Of a DNA stretch of 20,653 nucleotides, positions 6,680-14,076 are shown in pieces. The notes under the pieces were generated by a model, which did not search any database, had not been told where the DNA came from, and saw nothing but the letters and a program-made list of their open reading frames with translations. The position numbers were made by a program, and so were the translations under genes. Numbering within the stretch: the first letter of the stretch is position 1; the number at the start of each line of letters is the position of its first letter. The DNA is from JBBDXI01 sp040902425. Its GTDB lineage: Bacteria; Planctomycetota; Phycisphaerae; Phycisphaerales; UBA1924. The stretch lies in assembly GCA_040902425.1 (NCBI GenBank), contig JBBDXI010000074.1, forward strand, positions 1-20,653, written 5' to 3'.

Positions 6680-7149
6680 GGCGGGCTCGGGGCGCGGACG
6701 AGGGCGACGACGTACGCCTGGAAGTCGTCGTGGAGGATCTTCATGGAGGGGTTGTTGATCATGCGGCGGAAGGAGTCTTCCTGGCCGATCTGCCACATGC
6801 GCTTGGCCCAGCTGCGGAAGTAGTCCTCGGGGAGCTGGCCGTGGCGGTGGGCGTACCAGGCGATCTCGAAGAGGGAGAGCTGCATGAGGTTGAGGAAGTA
6901 CTCGCGGATCTCCTCGTCGGAGTGGAGGTGCTCGACGTCGTGACGGTAGACGCTGGCGAGGGCGGGCTCGTTGACGCGCAGCTCGCGGAGGTGGTACTGG
7001 AGTTCGACGAGCTTGGAGAAGTTGGCGACGAGCTGGGCCTTGCGGGCGTTCCTGAACTGGATGGCGGTGAAGATGAGGCCGCCGGCGATGGCGAAGGAGG
7101 CGAGGGCCTGGAGGAGGATCTGGAGGAGGTGGAGGGAGGTGGGGGGCAT
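6676..7149 (-). CDS. Small single-pass membrane protein of unknown function
   Basis: A 157-residue protein with one transmembrane segment near the N-terminus (about residues 8-29, LLQILLQALASFAIAGGLIFTA). A basic QFRNARKAQLVANF stretch follows, then a helical soluble domain with conserved-looking aromatic residues (EYFLNLMQLSLFEIAWYAHRH, YFRSWAKRMWQIGQ, DSFRRMINNPSM). I do not know the family with certainty; the layout resembles bacterial proteins of unknown function with a short anchor and a cytoplasmic helical domain. ATG 7149 follows a repeat array rather than a ribosome binding site, so translation may depend on read-through from scoB or on leaderless initiation. The gene overlaps the SUKH gene by four bases, suggesting a functional pair. 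Confidence 0.75.
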   Translation of the reverse strand: MPPTSLHLLQILLQALASFAIAGGLIFTAIQFRNARKAQLVANFSKLVELQYHLRELRVNEPALASVYRHDVEHLHSDEEIREYFLNLMQLSLFEIAWYAHRHGQLPEDYFRSWAKRMWQIGQEDSFRRMINNPSMKILHDDFQAYVVALVRAPSPP

Positions 7150-7151
7150 GT

Positions 7152-7192
7152 GGCAAAGCGCAAAGCGCAAAACGCAGAGCGCAGAGCGCAAA
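7152..7192. repeat. GCAAAGC/GCAGAGC degenerate tandem repeat
   Basis: Seven-base units (GCAAAGC, GCAAAAC, GCAGAGC) repeat about six times between the scoB stop and the start of the membrane-protein gene. They fill the place where its ribosome binding site should be. Base composition differs sharply from the surroundings. Confidence 0.75.
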
Positions 7193-7205
7193 CAAAGAAG
7201 AGGCG

Positions 7206-7871
<666 letters not shown>

Positions 7872-7878
7872 GGTCGAG

Positions 7879-7884
7879 AGTGTA
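7879..7884 (-). promoter_or_regulatory. TACACT -10 element of scoB, leaderless start
   Basis: TACACT, seven bases, then ATG. No convincing -35 box is seen, because the position is occupied by the CCTATG repeat. Confidence 0.45.
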
Positions 7885-7890
7885 GAGCGG

Positions 7891-7926
7891 ATAGGACCCA
7901 TACGACCTATGGGACCTATGGGGCCA
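7891..7926. repeat. GGACCTATG-type tandem repeat in the scoB/FIST spacer
   Basis: Nine-base units related to GGACCTATG (ATAGGACCCATACGACCT, then GGGACCTATG) occur about four times in the divergent spacer, upstream of the scoB -10 element. Confidence 0.65.
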
Positions 7927-7982
7927 ATCGATTGAGCGTGAGCGCCGTCGCCGGAGAGGGGCTGTGCCGGACCGCCCGCGGC

Positions 7983-7988
7983 TACAGT
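7983..7988 (+). promoter_or_regulatory. TACAGT -10 element of the FIST gene, leaderless start
   Basis: TACAGT, six bases (GCCCCG), then ATG at 7995. There is no Shine-Dalgarno sequence. Confidence 0.45.
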
Positions 7989-7994
7989 GCCCCG

Positions 7995-9281
7995 ATGATT
8001 CCAGGCACATCGACCGGTCTGTGTCGGCTGGCTTCGGGGCTGTCGGGGAGCCCGGAGGCGGGCAAGGCCGCGGAGCGCGTGTGCGCGCAGTGCGCCGAGG
8101 GGCTGGGGTCGGGGGCGGTGGACCTGGCGGTGCTGTTCGTGTCGTCGCACCACGTGGCGAAGGCGGGGGAGATCGCGGCCATCATCCGGCGCGACCTGCG
8201 CGCGGATTGCCTGATCGGCGTGAGCGCCGAGAGCGTGGTGGGGGGGCGGACGGAGCTGGAGCGGGCGCCGGGCGTGGCGCTGTTGGCGGCGCGGCTGCCG
8301 GGGGTGTCGCTGGTGCCGTTCACGGCGGAGGAGCTGTCGCCGTTCGACGAGTCGCCGGATGGGCTGGCGAAGCTGGGGCGGGGGTTCGGGGCGGATGCGG
8401 ACCTGCGGGCGACGTTCCTGTTCGTGGACCCGTTCAGCGTGCCGGTGATGGGCCTGCTGCCGGCGATGAACCGGGCGCGGGCGCTGGCCGCGGCGGGCGG
8501 CGGGGCGGTGGGGCCGCTGATCGGCGGGATTTCGTCGGGCTCGACCTCACCGGGCGGGAATGCGATGCTGCTGGATGAGGCGGTTCACAAGACGGGCCTC
8601 GTGGGCGTGAGCCTGAAGGGGCCGGTGCGGGTGGATGCGGTGGTCTCGCAGGGGTGCCGCGGCTTCGGGCCCAACCTGGTGGTGACGAAGTCGAGGAAGA
8701 ACGTGATCCTGGAGCTGTCCGGGCGGCCGGCGCTGCACATGGTGCGGGATGTCGTGGAGGAGCTGCCCGAGGACGACAAGAAGCTGCTGGAGAGAGGCCT
8801 GTTCATGGGGCGGGTCATCAACGAGTACAAGGAGCGGTTCGGGCGCGACGACTTCCTGATCCGCAACGTGGTGGGCGTGGATGAGAACCACAACGCCATC
8901 GCGGTGAGCGACTTTGTGAAGGTGGGGCAGACGGTGCGGTTCCACCTGCGGGACGCCAAGACGGCCGATGAGGACCTGGCGATGCTGCTGGATGCCCAGC
9001 AGCTGCGCGACCCGCCGTTGGGCGGCCTGCTGGTGACGTGCAACGGGCGGGGGACGCGGCTGTTCGATGCGCCGGGGCACGACGCGGAGGCGATCGCGAG
9101 GGCGTTCGCGCCGGGGCGGGGTGGCGAGGAACTGGCCAAGGGCGGACGGGAGATCGACCCGGAGGGGCCGACGCTGCCGCTGGCGGGGTTCCACGCGGCG
9201 GGCGAGATCGGGCCGGTGGGCGGGGAGAGCTACCTGCACGGGCAGACGGCGTGCCTGGCCCTGTTCAGGAATCCGCGGTAG
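7995..9281 (+). CDS. FIST domain sensory protein (FIST_N plus FIST_C)
   Basis: A 428-residue cytoplasmic protein made of the two FIST halves only. FIST domains are thought to bind small ligands such as amino acids and usually sit in signalling proteins. Here there is no kinase, cyclase or methyl-accepting domain, so it would sense or bind alone or through a partner. FIST_N covers roughly residues 15-225 (VDLAVLFVSSHHV, LIGVSAESVVGG, GPLIGGISSGS). FIST_C covers ~235-415, with MGRVINEYKERFGRDDFLIRN, the GLLVTCNGRGTRLF signature and the ending AGFHAAGEIGPVGGESYLHG followed by TACLALF. Start ATG 7995 was chosen because translation is protein-like only from there and a TACAGT element lies six bases before. 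It is divergent from scoB with a spacer of about 120 bases, so both may share regulation. Confidence 0.9.
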   Translation: MIPGTSTGLCRLASGLSGSPEAGKAAERVCAQCAEGLGSGAVDLAVLFVSSHHVAKAGEIAAIIRRDLRADCLIGVSAESVVGGRTELERAPGVALLAARLPGVSLVPFTAEELSPFDESPDGLAKLGRGFGADADLRATFLFVDPFSVPVMGLLPAMNRARALAAAGGGAVGPLIGGISSGSTSPGGNAMLLDEAVHKTGLVGVSLKGPVRVDAVVSQGCRGFGPNLVVTKSRKNVILELSGRPALHMVRDVVEELPEDDKKLLERGLFMGRVINEYKERFGRDDFLIRNVVGVDENHNAIAVSDFVKVGQTVRFHLRDAKTADEDLAMLLDAQQLRDPPLGGLLVTCNGRGTRLFDAPGHDAEAIARAFAPGRGGEELAKGGREIDPEGPTLPLAGFHAAGEIGPVGGESYLHGQTACLALFRNPR

Positions 9282-9295
9282 GTCAATCAGAACGT

Positions 9296-9311
9296 GGGGC
9301 GGTGACGCCCC
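9296..9311. terminator. Bidirectional terminator-like hairpin between convergent genes
   Basis: GGGGCG-GTGA-CGCCCC is a perfect 6-base stem with a GNRA-type loop. It is centred in the 41-base gap between the FIST stop and the convergent secreted-protein stop. It lacks a T run. Confidence 0.4.
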
Positions 9312-9322
9312 GGCTCACCCAT

Positions 9323-10198
9323 TCAGGGCTTGCCCGGCGTGATGGCGCCGCTCTCCTCGTCGAAGTAGCAGGCGCTCAGGGTGCCGGTGGCGGGGTCCCA
9401 GGCCCAGCCGTGGTTGGCCCTGGGCTTGCCGACGGCGATCTCGGAGCGGTTGTTGATGGGGTTCCTGGGCGGCTTCTTGAGGTAGCCGCCGGAGAGCAAC
9501 TCGGCCCAGCCCCGCTCGAAGTTCGGGTAGCGCTTCTCGCGGGTCTTGAAGAGCTCGACCTGGTTCGCGAGCGTGTCGAGCTCCGTCATGATCGCGCCCG
9601 CCTTGGCGTCGCGGGCGGCCTCGGAGGGCGTGCGCTTGTGCTTGCCATCGAGCATGGTGACGACGGCGCTCTCCATGAAGTCCATCGGCGTGCCGCCCAG
9701 GGCGCGGGCCCGGGGGTACTCGCGGGCGAAGGTCGCGGCCAGGGGCTCGACATCGACGATCCGCCAGGCGCCGCTGGCGCGGCTGAGGACGAGCGTGGTG
9801 TCGTGGGTGGGGCCGTTCTCGCGCTCGGGGGAGAGGGCGAGGGTGAAGGAGAGCCTGACCTCCTCGCCCTCGCCGCTCACGCGGAAGGGCGAGCGCCTGG
9901 CGTTCTTCAGGTGCTTCTCCAGGTCCGCGGTGGTCGCGGCCGCCTTGAGGATGATGGACGCGAGCTGCCCGACGTAGGCGGCCTCGCCGGGCTTGAGGCT
10001 CAGCAGTTCCTGGCCGAAGACGCGCTGGGCGAAGGCGTCGGCGTCGTAGCAGGCATCGACGGCGAGGTAGGGGTGGCCGGCGCCGAGGTGCTTGAGGTAG
10101 TCGATGGCGATCTGCTGCGGGTCCTCCGGGCCGCGCCCGCTCCCGGAGAGGAAGAGAACGGCGAGGGTGGCGGCGGCGAGGGCGGGAAATCGGCGCAT
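9323..10198 (-). CDS. Exported protein with a pseudopilin-like C-terminal domain
   Basis: A 291-residue protein with an N-terminal hydrophobic export segment (MRRFPALAAATLAVLFLSGS). Residues ~28-165 are of a type I do not recognise, though PTHDTTLVLSRASGAWRIVDVEP has the look of a DUF4878/NTF2-like fold. Residues ~205-290 (ELDTLANQVELFKTREKRYPN, WAELLSGGYLKKPPRNPINN, GWAWDPATGTLSACYF) match the soluble head of type II secretion pseudopilins (GspG-like), but without the usual N-terminal methylated helix in front of it. It may bind or imitate pilin heads in the envelope; that is inference. ATG 10198 has GGGAGG six bases upstream, but that site is fully paired in a hairpin. It is the last gene of a run of four exported-protein genes on this strand. 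Confidence 0.75.
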   Translation of the reverse strand: MRRFPALAAATLAVLFLSGSGRGPEDPQQIAIDYLKHLGAGHPYLAVDACYDADAFAQRVFGQELLSLKPGEAAYVGQLASIILKAAATTADLEKHLKNARRSPFRVSGEGEEVRLSFTLALSPERENGPTHDTTLVLSRASGAWRIVDVEPLAATFAREYPRARALGGTPMDFMESAVVTMLDGKHKRTPSEAARDAKAGAIMTELDTLANQVELFKTREKRYPNFERGWAELLSGGYLKKPPRNPINNRSEIAVGKPRANHGWAWDPATGTLSACYFDEESGAITPGKP

Positions 10199-10204
10199 GA
10201 GGAA

Positions 10205-10226
10205 CCTCCCTGGTTCGACAGGGAGG
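10205..10226 (-). promoter_or_regulatory. Hairpin that sequesters the ribosome binding site
   Basis: On the mRNA strand CCTCCCTG-TCGAAC-CAGGGAGG forms a perfect 8-base stem. The 3' arm contains the Shine-Dalgarno sequence GGGAGG, six bases before the ATG at 10198. The 5' arm is an anti-Shine-Dalgarno sequence. Translation would require melting or a binding factor. Confidence 0.55.
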
Positions 10227-10266
10227 GGTATCGGCCGGAGTGGGCGCGGTGTTGAGGCGGGGGCGG

Positions 10267-10284
10267 GGGCGAGCGCGATCGCCC
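10267..10284 (-). terminator. Terminator-like hairpin after the first paralog
   Basis: GGGCGA-gcgcga-TCGCCC is a perfect 6-base stem three bases past the stop codon at 10288. There is no T run. If active it would separate the paralog cluster from the pseudopilin-like gene. Confidence 0.35.
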
Positions 10285-10287
10285 GGG

Positions 10288-11262
10288 TCAGCCGGCGGTG
10301 CCGGCGCGCACGGCGCGGGCGGACTCGACGGGGTTCCTGGCGGCGCCGAGGCCGACGGCCTTCTGGAGGAAGGCCCGGCGCTGGTCAAAGTTCAGGTTCT
10401 TGAGGAGGGCCCGGACCTGCTTCTTGCGGTCCTCGGCGCCCGAGGCCCGCTGGGAGGCGGCGACGGCGGGCTTGAGCCTCGACTCCAGATCGGCGGGGAG
10501 GCCCATGGAGGCGACGATCTCTCCGGCGCGCGGGGCGGCATCGATGAGCATCTGGTGGTAGCTCATGCGGGCGTCGCGGCACATCATGTTGTAGTAGAGG
10601 AACTGGATGAGCTTGTTGAGGTGCTCGATCTTTTCCTGCTGCTTCGGGCCGGGCTCATCCATGCGGATGGGCTCGACCTGCCCGCCCATGGCCTCGTTGA
10701 AGAGGGCCTGGAGGTACTCGTTGCTGATGTGGGTGTTGACGCGGGACTGCTCGGGGGTGAGCATGTCCTTTTTCTCCAGGCGCCCGGTGAGCGGCCCGGC
10801 GGAAACCAGGGGGACCATCATCTGGTTCATGATCCGGACCTGGTTGGTGTCGTTGAAGTCCAGCTTGTCGATCAGGCCGTCGTCATCGACCTTCTCGAGG
10901 AAATCGAGGTTGTCGATGGCGAGCTGGTTGACATCCGCGGCCCAGTCCTCGATGGCCTCCCGCATGCGCTGGCGGTCCTCGTCGGTGACGAGCGGGTTGC
11001 GCAGGAGCGAGTGGGCGTCGACCACGCCGTCGAAGGGGATGATCTTGCCGTCCTGGCCGCGCCGGATCAGGCTGTCGAACTTGGGCAGATCGGTGGGGGG
11101 GGCCTGGAAGATGGTGGCCTGGGGGCCGGTTGCGCCGGTTGCGCCGGTGGGCGCGGGGGCCGTCGCGGCGGGCGGCGGGGCGGGGACCGGGGCGGTCTGG
11201 GCGTGGCAGGCGGCGGCGAGGCCGACGATGGCGAAGAGCGTGGCGAGCGTGGGCTTGAGCAT
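10288..11262 (-). CDS. Exported protein, paralog 1 of a three-gene family
   Basis: A 324-residue protein of unknown function with a signal peptide (MLKPTLATLFAIVGLAAACHAQ) and a Pro/Ala/Gly-rich linker (residues ~23-50). The remaining ~270 residues are predominantly helical and charged. It shares with the next gene a chain of motifs: DGKIIPFDGVVD, LLRNPLVTDEDRQRMREAI, LAIDNLDFLEKVDDDGLIDKLDF, ISNEYLQALFNEA, and the C-terminal LLKNLNFDQRRAFLQKAVGL. No catalytic signature is visible. Start ATG 11262 is preceded by GAGGA about seven bases upstream. It is separated from paralog 2 by 65 bases. Location is probably periplasmic, or outer-membrane-anchored if the cysteine in AAACHAQ is lipidated. Confidence 0.8.
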   Translation of the reverse strand: MLKPTLATLFAIVGLAAACHAQTAPVPAPPPAATAPAPTGATGATGPQATIFQAPPTDLPKFDSLIRRGQDGKIIPFDGVVDAHSLLRNPLVTDEDRQRMREAIEDWAADVNQLAIDNLDFLEKVDDDGLIDKLDFNDTNQVRIMNQMMVPLVSAGPLTGRLEKKDMLTPEQSRVNTHISNEYLQALFNEAMGGQVEPIRMDEPGPKQQEKIEHLNKLIQFLYYNMMCRDARMSYHQMLIDAAPRAGEIVASMGLPADLESRLKPAVAASQRASGAEDRKKQVRALLKNLNFDQRRAFLQKAVGLGAARNPVESARAVRAGTAG

Positions 11263-11327
11263 GGAAGGGTCCTCGGTGTGGTCTGGCGCGGGCACGGGGC
11301 CCCGGCGGGGTTCTTCTGGGGTGCGGA

Positions 11328-12287
11328 TCAGCCGCCGCTGCGCGGCGAGGGGAGGTGCGCGGACGGCGCGCCGGGGAAGGGGTCGAAGGGCGGGGCGAGG
11401 TCGCGGGCGGCGCGGAGCACCGCCTGGCGCTGCGGGAACGTGAGCTCGTTGAGCAGGGCGCGGGAGGCGGCGCGCCGGGCGGCGTCGCCCTGGGCCCTCA
11501 TCGCGCCCGCGGCCTTGTCCCTCGCCTTCGCGAGCGCCTCGGGCGGGAGCTGGGCGGCGGCGACGGCACGGTCCATGACGGGCGCGGCCTGGATGAGCAG
11601 GCGGTGGTAGGCGGACATCGCGTCCGAGGCGCTGACGCTGTAGAGGAAGCGGTTGTAGCGGTTGGTCCGGTCCTGCGACTGCTGCACATCGCGGATGACC
11701 TCGTTGGATGGCGCGACCTCCTGCAGGCACTGGCGCAGGTAGTCGGAGGTGATGTACTGGTTGATGGTGTGCTGCGGCTGGTCGATCAGGTTCTTGCCCC
11801 GCAGAACGGCGGCGAGGTTTCCCGCGGCGCTGAGCTGGAGCATGACCTGGTTGACCCGCTGCATGGAGTTGGTGTTGGTGGAGTCGAGCTTGTCGAGGAG
11901 CGTCGGCCCGCCGGCGGGGGGCTCCAGGTCCTCCAGGAAGTCGAGGTTGTCGATGGCGATCCGCTCGACCTCGCCCATCCACTCGCGGATGGCGGGGCGG
12001 AGCCCCTCGCGGGCCTCGGCGGTGATGAGCGGGTTGCGCTGGAGGGCGGCGAGGTCGAGGGCGGCGTCGATCCGGATGACCTTGCCGTCGGGCCCGGTGA
12101 CCGCCATGGTCTCGAAGATGACGTTGCGGCCCCCGGGCAGCGTGGCCATCCGCTGGGTGGGGGTCATCTCGGGCTGGCGGGGGGCCGGCGCTGGTGGCTG
12201 CGGCGGCGGGGTCGGCGCGAGAGGCTGGGCGAGGGCCGCCGGGGCGGCGATGATGGCGGCCAGCAGGGCGGTCGTTGCGTGACGCAT
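11328..12287 (-). CDS. Exported protein, paralog 2 of a three-gene family
   Basis: A 319-residue protein with a clear signal peptide (MRHATTALLAAIIAAPAALA) and a Pro-rich linker (~residues 21-43). The body aligns by eye with paralog 1: GPDGKVIRIDAALDLAALQRNPLIT, RIAIDNLDFLEDLEPP, LLDKLDSTNTNSMQRVNQVMLQL, INQYITSDYLRQCLQEV, and the C-terminal LLNELTFPQRQAVLRAARDL. The C-terminus ends in a short Pro/Gly tail. No enzyme motif or lipid anchor is seen. The likely role is structural or regulatory in the periplasm; I cannot say more. ATG 12287 has GGAG seven to eight bases upstream, which decides this start over the upstream in-frame codons. Confidence 0.8.
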   Translation of the reverse strand: MRHATTALLAAIIAAPAALAQPLAPTPPPQPPAPAPRQPEMTPTQRMATLPGGRNVIFETMAVTGPDGKVIRIDAALDLAALQRNPLITAEAREGLRPAIREWMGEVERIAIDNLDFLEDLEPPAGGPTLLDKLDSTNTNSMQRVNQVMLQLSAAGNLAAVLRGKNLIDQPQHTINQYITSDYLRQCLQEVAPSNEVIRDVQQSQDRTNRYNRFLYSVSASDAMSAYHRLLIQAAPVMDRAVAAAQLPPEALAKARDKAAGAMRAQGDAARRAASRALLNELTFPQRQAVLRAARDLAPPFDPFPGAPSAHLPSPRSGG

Positions 12288-12411
12288 AGCAGCTCCGGTC
12301 TTTCGGGCGGTAGGCCCCGGTCGAGCGAGCGGGATTATTCCCCGGTCATGAGCCGAACAGCCGGGGCGGGCCGGGCGCGCAGCGTGGCCGCGGCACACCG
12401 GCCGGCCCGCC

Positions 12412-13155
12412 TTATTCCCCGCGCTTGGCGGGGCGCTCGGCGGATTCGGGCTGTCCGAGGGCCTCGCGGATGAGGGTCCGGCGCTGCTCGGCGTTGAGCT
12501 GGGAAAGGAGAGAAACGAAGAGGGCCCGCTTGTCGGCCTCGGTGGGGTTGCCCTTGGTCTTCTGGGCCCAGTCGGTGACCTGGGTGCGGATGCGGGCCTC
12601 CAGCTCGGGGGAGAGCGAGAGCCTGGCGAGGAGCCGCTCGAACTCGGCCGCCTTGCCGCCGATCTGCCGCTCGTAGGAGCGCTTGATCTCCAGGCCGAGG
12701 GTGGCGAGGGCGAGCCTGGCCGCGGCCGCGCGGGGGCGGGGGGGTCGCTGGCCGGTGGACCGGGCCTGGAGGGCGAGGTCCTCGGTGAGGGCCGTGCGGT
12801 ACTCCTCGAGGATCGAGCGGAAGAGGGGGGTCTGGTCGGCGGGGATGGCCGCGGCCAGCTCGGTCTCCAGGCTGCCGCGGGCCTGGAGGGGCTCGAGCTT
12901 CGCGGCGAACTGGCCGAGGAGGCGGAGCTGCTCGGGTCGGTCGCCGGCCTGGCCGGCGTTGTAGAGCTGGATGATGAGCTCGACGTTCTCGCGGACGATG
13001 CGGTCGAGGATGGCGGCGCGGGATGCGAGGACGCCGTCGGCTCTGGCGCGGGCTTCGGGGTCGAGGGTGAGGAGGGCGAGGGCGGCCTCTTCGGGGGGCA
13101 GCTGGGGCTTGGTGAGCCGGCCGTTGAAGTCGCGCTGGACGAGGGTGGGCCTCAT
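12412..13155 (-). CDS. Diverged paralog 3, body without in-frame signal peptide
   Basis: In its present frame this encodes 247 residues starting MRPTLVQRDFNGRLTKPQ at ATG 13155. It is helical and charged, and it shares the family logic of paralogs 1 and 2: an opening DFNGRL like PDGKVI, DRIVRENVELIIQLYNA in place of the AIDNLDFLE region, and LLSQLNAEQRRTLIREAL as the C-terminal signature. Similarity is weaker than between 1 and 2. As read it lacks an export signal, but one is encoded just upstream in another frame (13152-13280), ending in an ATGA overlap with this start. One extra C in the run at 13185-13190 would join the two into a 289-residue secreted protein. Whether this is a mutation, a sequencing error or recoding is open. 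Confidence 0.65.
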   Translation of the reverse strand: MRPTLVQRDFNGRLTKPQLPPEEAALALLTLDPEARARADGVLASRAAILDRIVRENVELIIQLYNAGQAGDRPEQLRLLGQFAAKLEPLQARGSLETELAAAIPADQTPLFRSILEEYRTALTEDLALQARSTGQRPPRPRAAAARLALATLGLEIKRSYERQIGGKAAEFERLLARLSLSPELEARIRTQVTDWAQKTKGNPTEADKRALFVSLLSQLNAEQRRTLIREALGQPESAERPAKRGE

Positions 13156-13280
13156 ACCGGGGTCGGCGACCCGCGGGCCGCCGAGGGGGGCGCTTCCTGC
13201 GGCGGCGTGGGGGCGGGGGGCGCCTGAGCCAGGGCGATCGGGCCAACGCTGACGGCGGCGAGGACAATGGCGGCTCGCAT
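13152..13280 (-). CDS. Signal peptide fragment of paralog 3, separated by a frameshift
   Basis: A 42-residue frame, MRAAIVLAAVSVGPIALAQ then PPAPTPPQEAPPSAARGSP, closely resembling the signal peptide plus Pro-rich linker of paralogs 1 and 2. It starts at ATG 13280 with AAGGGG six bases upstream. It ends at TGA overlapping the ATG of the body frame. Two runs of six C lie in the linker; the second (13185-13190) is the likely frameshift point. Confidence 0.6.
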   Translation of the reverse strand: MRAAIVLAAVSVGPIALAQAPPAPTPPQEAPPSAARGSPTPV

Positions 13281-13357
13281 GGGGAACCCCTTTTGCACGG
13301 CTTTGTATGGCCGAACGGGCCGGGCCGTTTCGGGCGGCGCCCGGCGCGGGCCGGGGG

Positions 13358-13363
13358 TAGGCT
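13358..13363 (+). promoter_or_regulatory. TAGGCT -10 element of pyrE, leaderless start
   Basis: TAGGCT, six bases (ACGGCT), then ATG at 13370. There is no Shine-Dalgarno sequence in the spacer. Confidence 0.45.
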
Positions 13364-13369
13364 ACGGCT

Positions 13370-13942
13370 ATGAGCACACAGTCCGGCGCGGCGGGCGAGC
13401 GGGAATCGGTGGCCAGGGCGATCGCGGGCGTGGCCCTGCTGCGGGGGACGTTCACGCTGCGGTCGGGGCGGACGAGCAGCTACTACCTGGACAAGTACCT
13501 GTTCTCGACGCGCCCGGAGGTGCTGCGGCCGCTGGCGGGGCTGTTCGCGCAGCGGATCGCGGCGATCCGAGCGAAGGGGGAGGGGGGGCGGGTGGACCGG
13601 CTGGCGGGGGCGGAGCTGGGGGGGATCCCGCTGGTGACGGCGGCGAGCCTGGAGACGGGGCTGCCGTGCGTGTTTGTGCGGGTGAAGAAGAAGGAGTACG
13701 GGACGGCGAAGCAGGTGGAGGGGCAGCTGCTGGCGGGGGAGCGGGTGGTGATCGTGGAGGATGTGGCGACCACGGGCGGGGCGGCGCTGGAGGCGGCGGA
13801 GGCGCTGCGGGGGGCGGGGGCGGAGGTGGTGGCGATCATCGCGACGATCGACCGGCAGGAGGGGGCGCGGGAGAACGTGGAGCGGGCGGGGATCGCGTTC
13901 GAGGCGCTGTTCACGAAGAGGGAGCTGGGGATCGAGGAATGA
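13370..13942 (+). CDS. pyrE: Orotate phosphoribosyltransferase
   Basis: A 190-residue cytoplasmic enzyme of pyrimidine synthesis that joins orotate and PRPP to give OMP. The PRPP-binding signature is RVVIVEDVATTGGAAL (125-140), with the two acidic residues at 130-131. The catalytic loop is RVKKKEYGTAKQVEG (104-118), and the orotate-side motif is FTLRSGRTSSYYLDKYLF (28-45). GAELGGIPLVTA (80-91) is the usual third segment. Length is slightly below the E. coli enzyme but normal for this subfamily. The start is set by the TAGGCT element and by homology from residue ~10. It is divergent from the secreted paralog cluster (89-base spacer) and convergent with the propeller gene. Its stop codon overlaps the first unit of the GATGTCG repeat. 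Confidence 0.94.
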   Translation: MSTQSGAAGERESVARAIAGVALLRGTFTLRSGRTSSYYLDKYLFSTRPEVLRPLAGLFAQRIAAIRAKGEGGRVDRLAGAELGGIPLVTAASLETGLPCVFVRVKKKEYGTAKQVEGQLLAGERVVIVEDVATTGGAALEAAEALRGAGAEVVAIIATIDRQEGARENVERAGIAFEALFTKRELGIEE

Positions 13943-14075
13943 TGTCGGATGTGGGATGGCGGATGTCGGATGTCGGATGTGGGATGTCGGATGTCGGATG
14001 TGGGCGGGCGCGGATCGAACCCGAGAACACGGCGCGTCCTCACATCCGCCATCCGACATCCCACATCCGACATTC
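13941..14075. repeat. GATGTCGGATGTGG tandem repeat with an inverted copy
   Basis: The left arm (13941-14004) contains about nine 7-base units, GATGTCG or GATGTGG. The right arm (14041-14075) is its reverse complement over about 34 bases with very few mismatches. The two are separated by ~36 bases, so a long hairpin can form. It fills the gap between convergent pyrE and the propeller gene and may end transcription from both sides. Confidence 0.8.
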
Positions 14076-14076
14076 C

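Noticed and set aside
12288..12411. AATAAT in the gap between paralogs 2 and 3 as a -10 box
   Set aside because: No -35-like hexamer at 16-18 bases, and paralog 2 has its own ribosome binding site, compatible with one operon. Evidence is too weak to list.
13281..13369. Imperfect palindrome around AACGGGCCGGGCCGTT in the pyrE divergent spacer as an operator
   Set aside because: Arms pair only partly. GC-rich self-complementary stretches of this quality are common throughout the window.
14005..14040. GGGTTCGATCC on the minus strand, like a tRNA T-loop
   Set aside because: The flanking bases do not form a 5-base T-stem, and no acceptor, D or anticodon arms are present. It is the loop of the GATGTSG hairpin.
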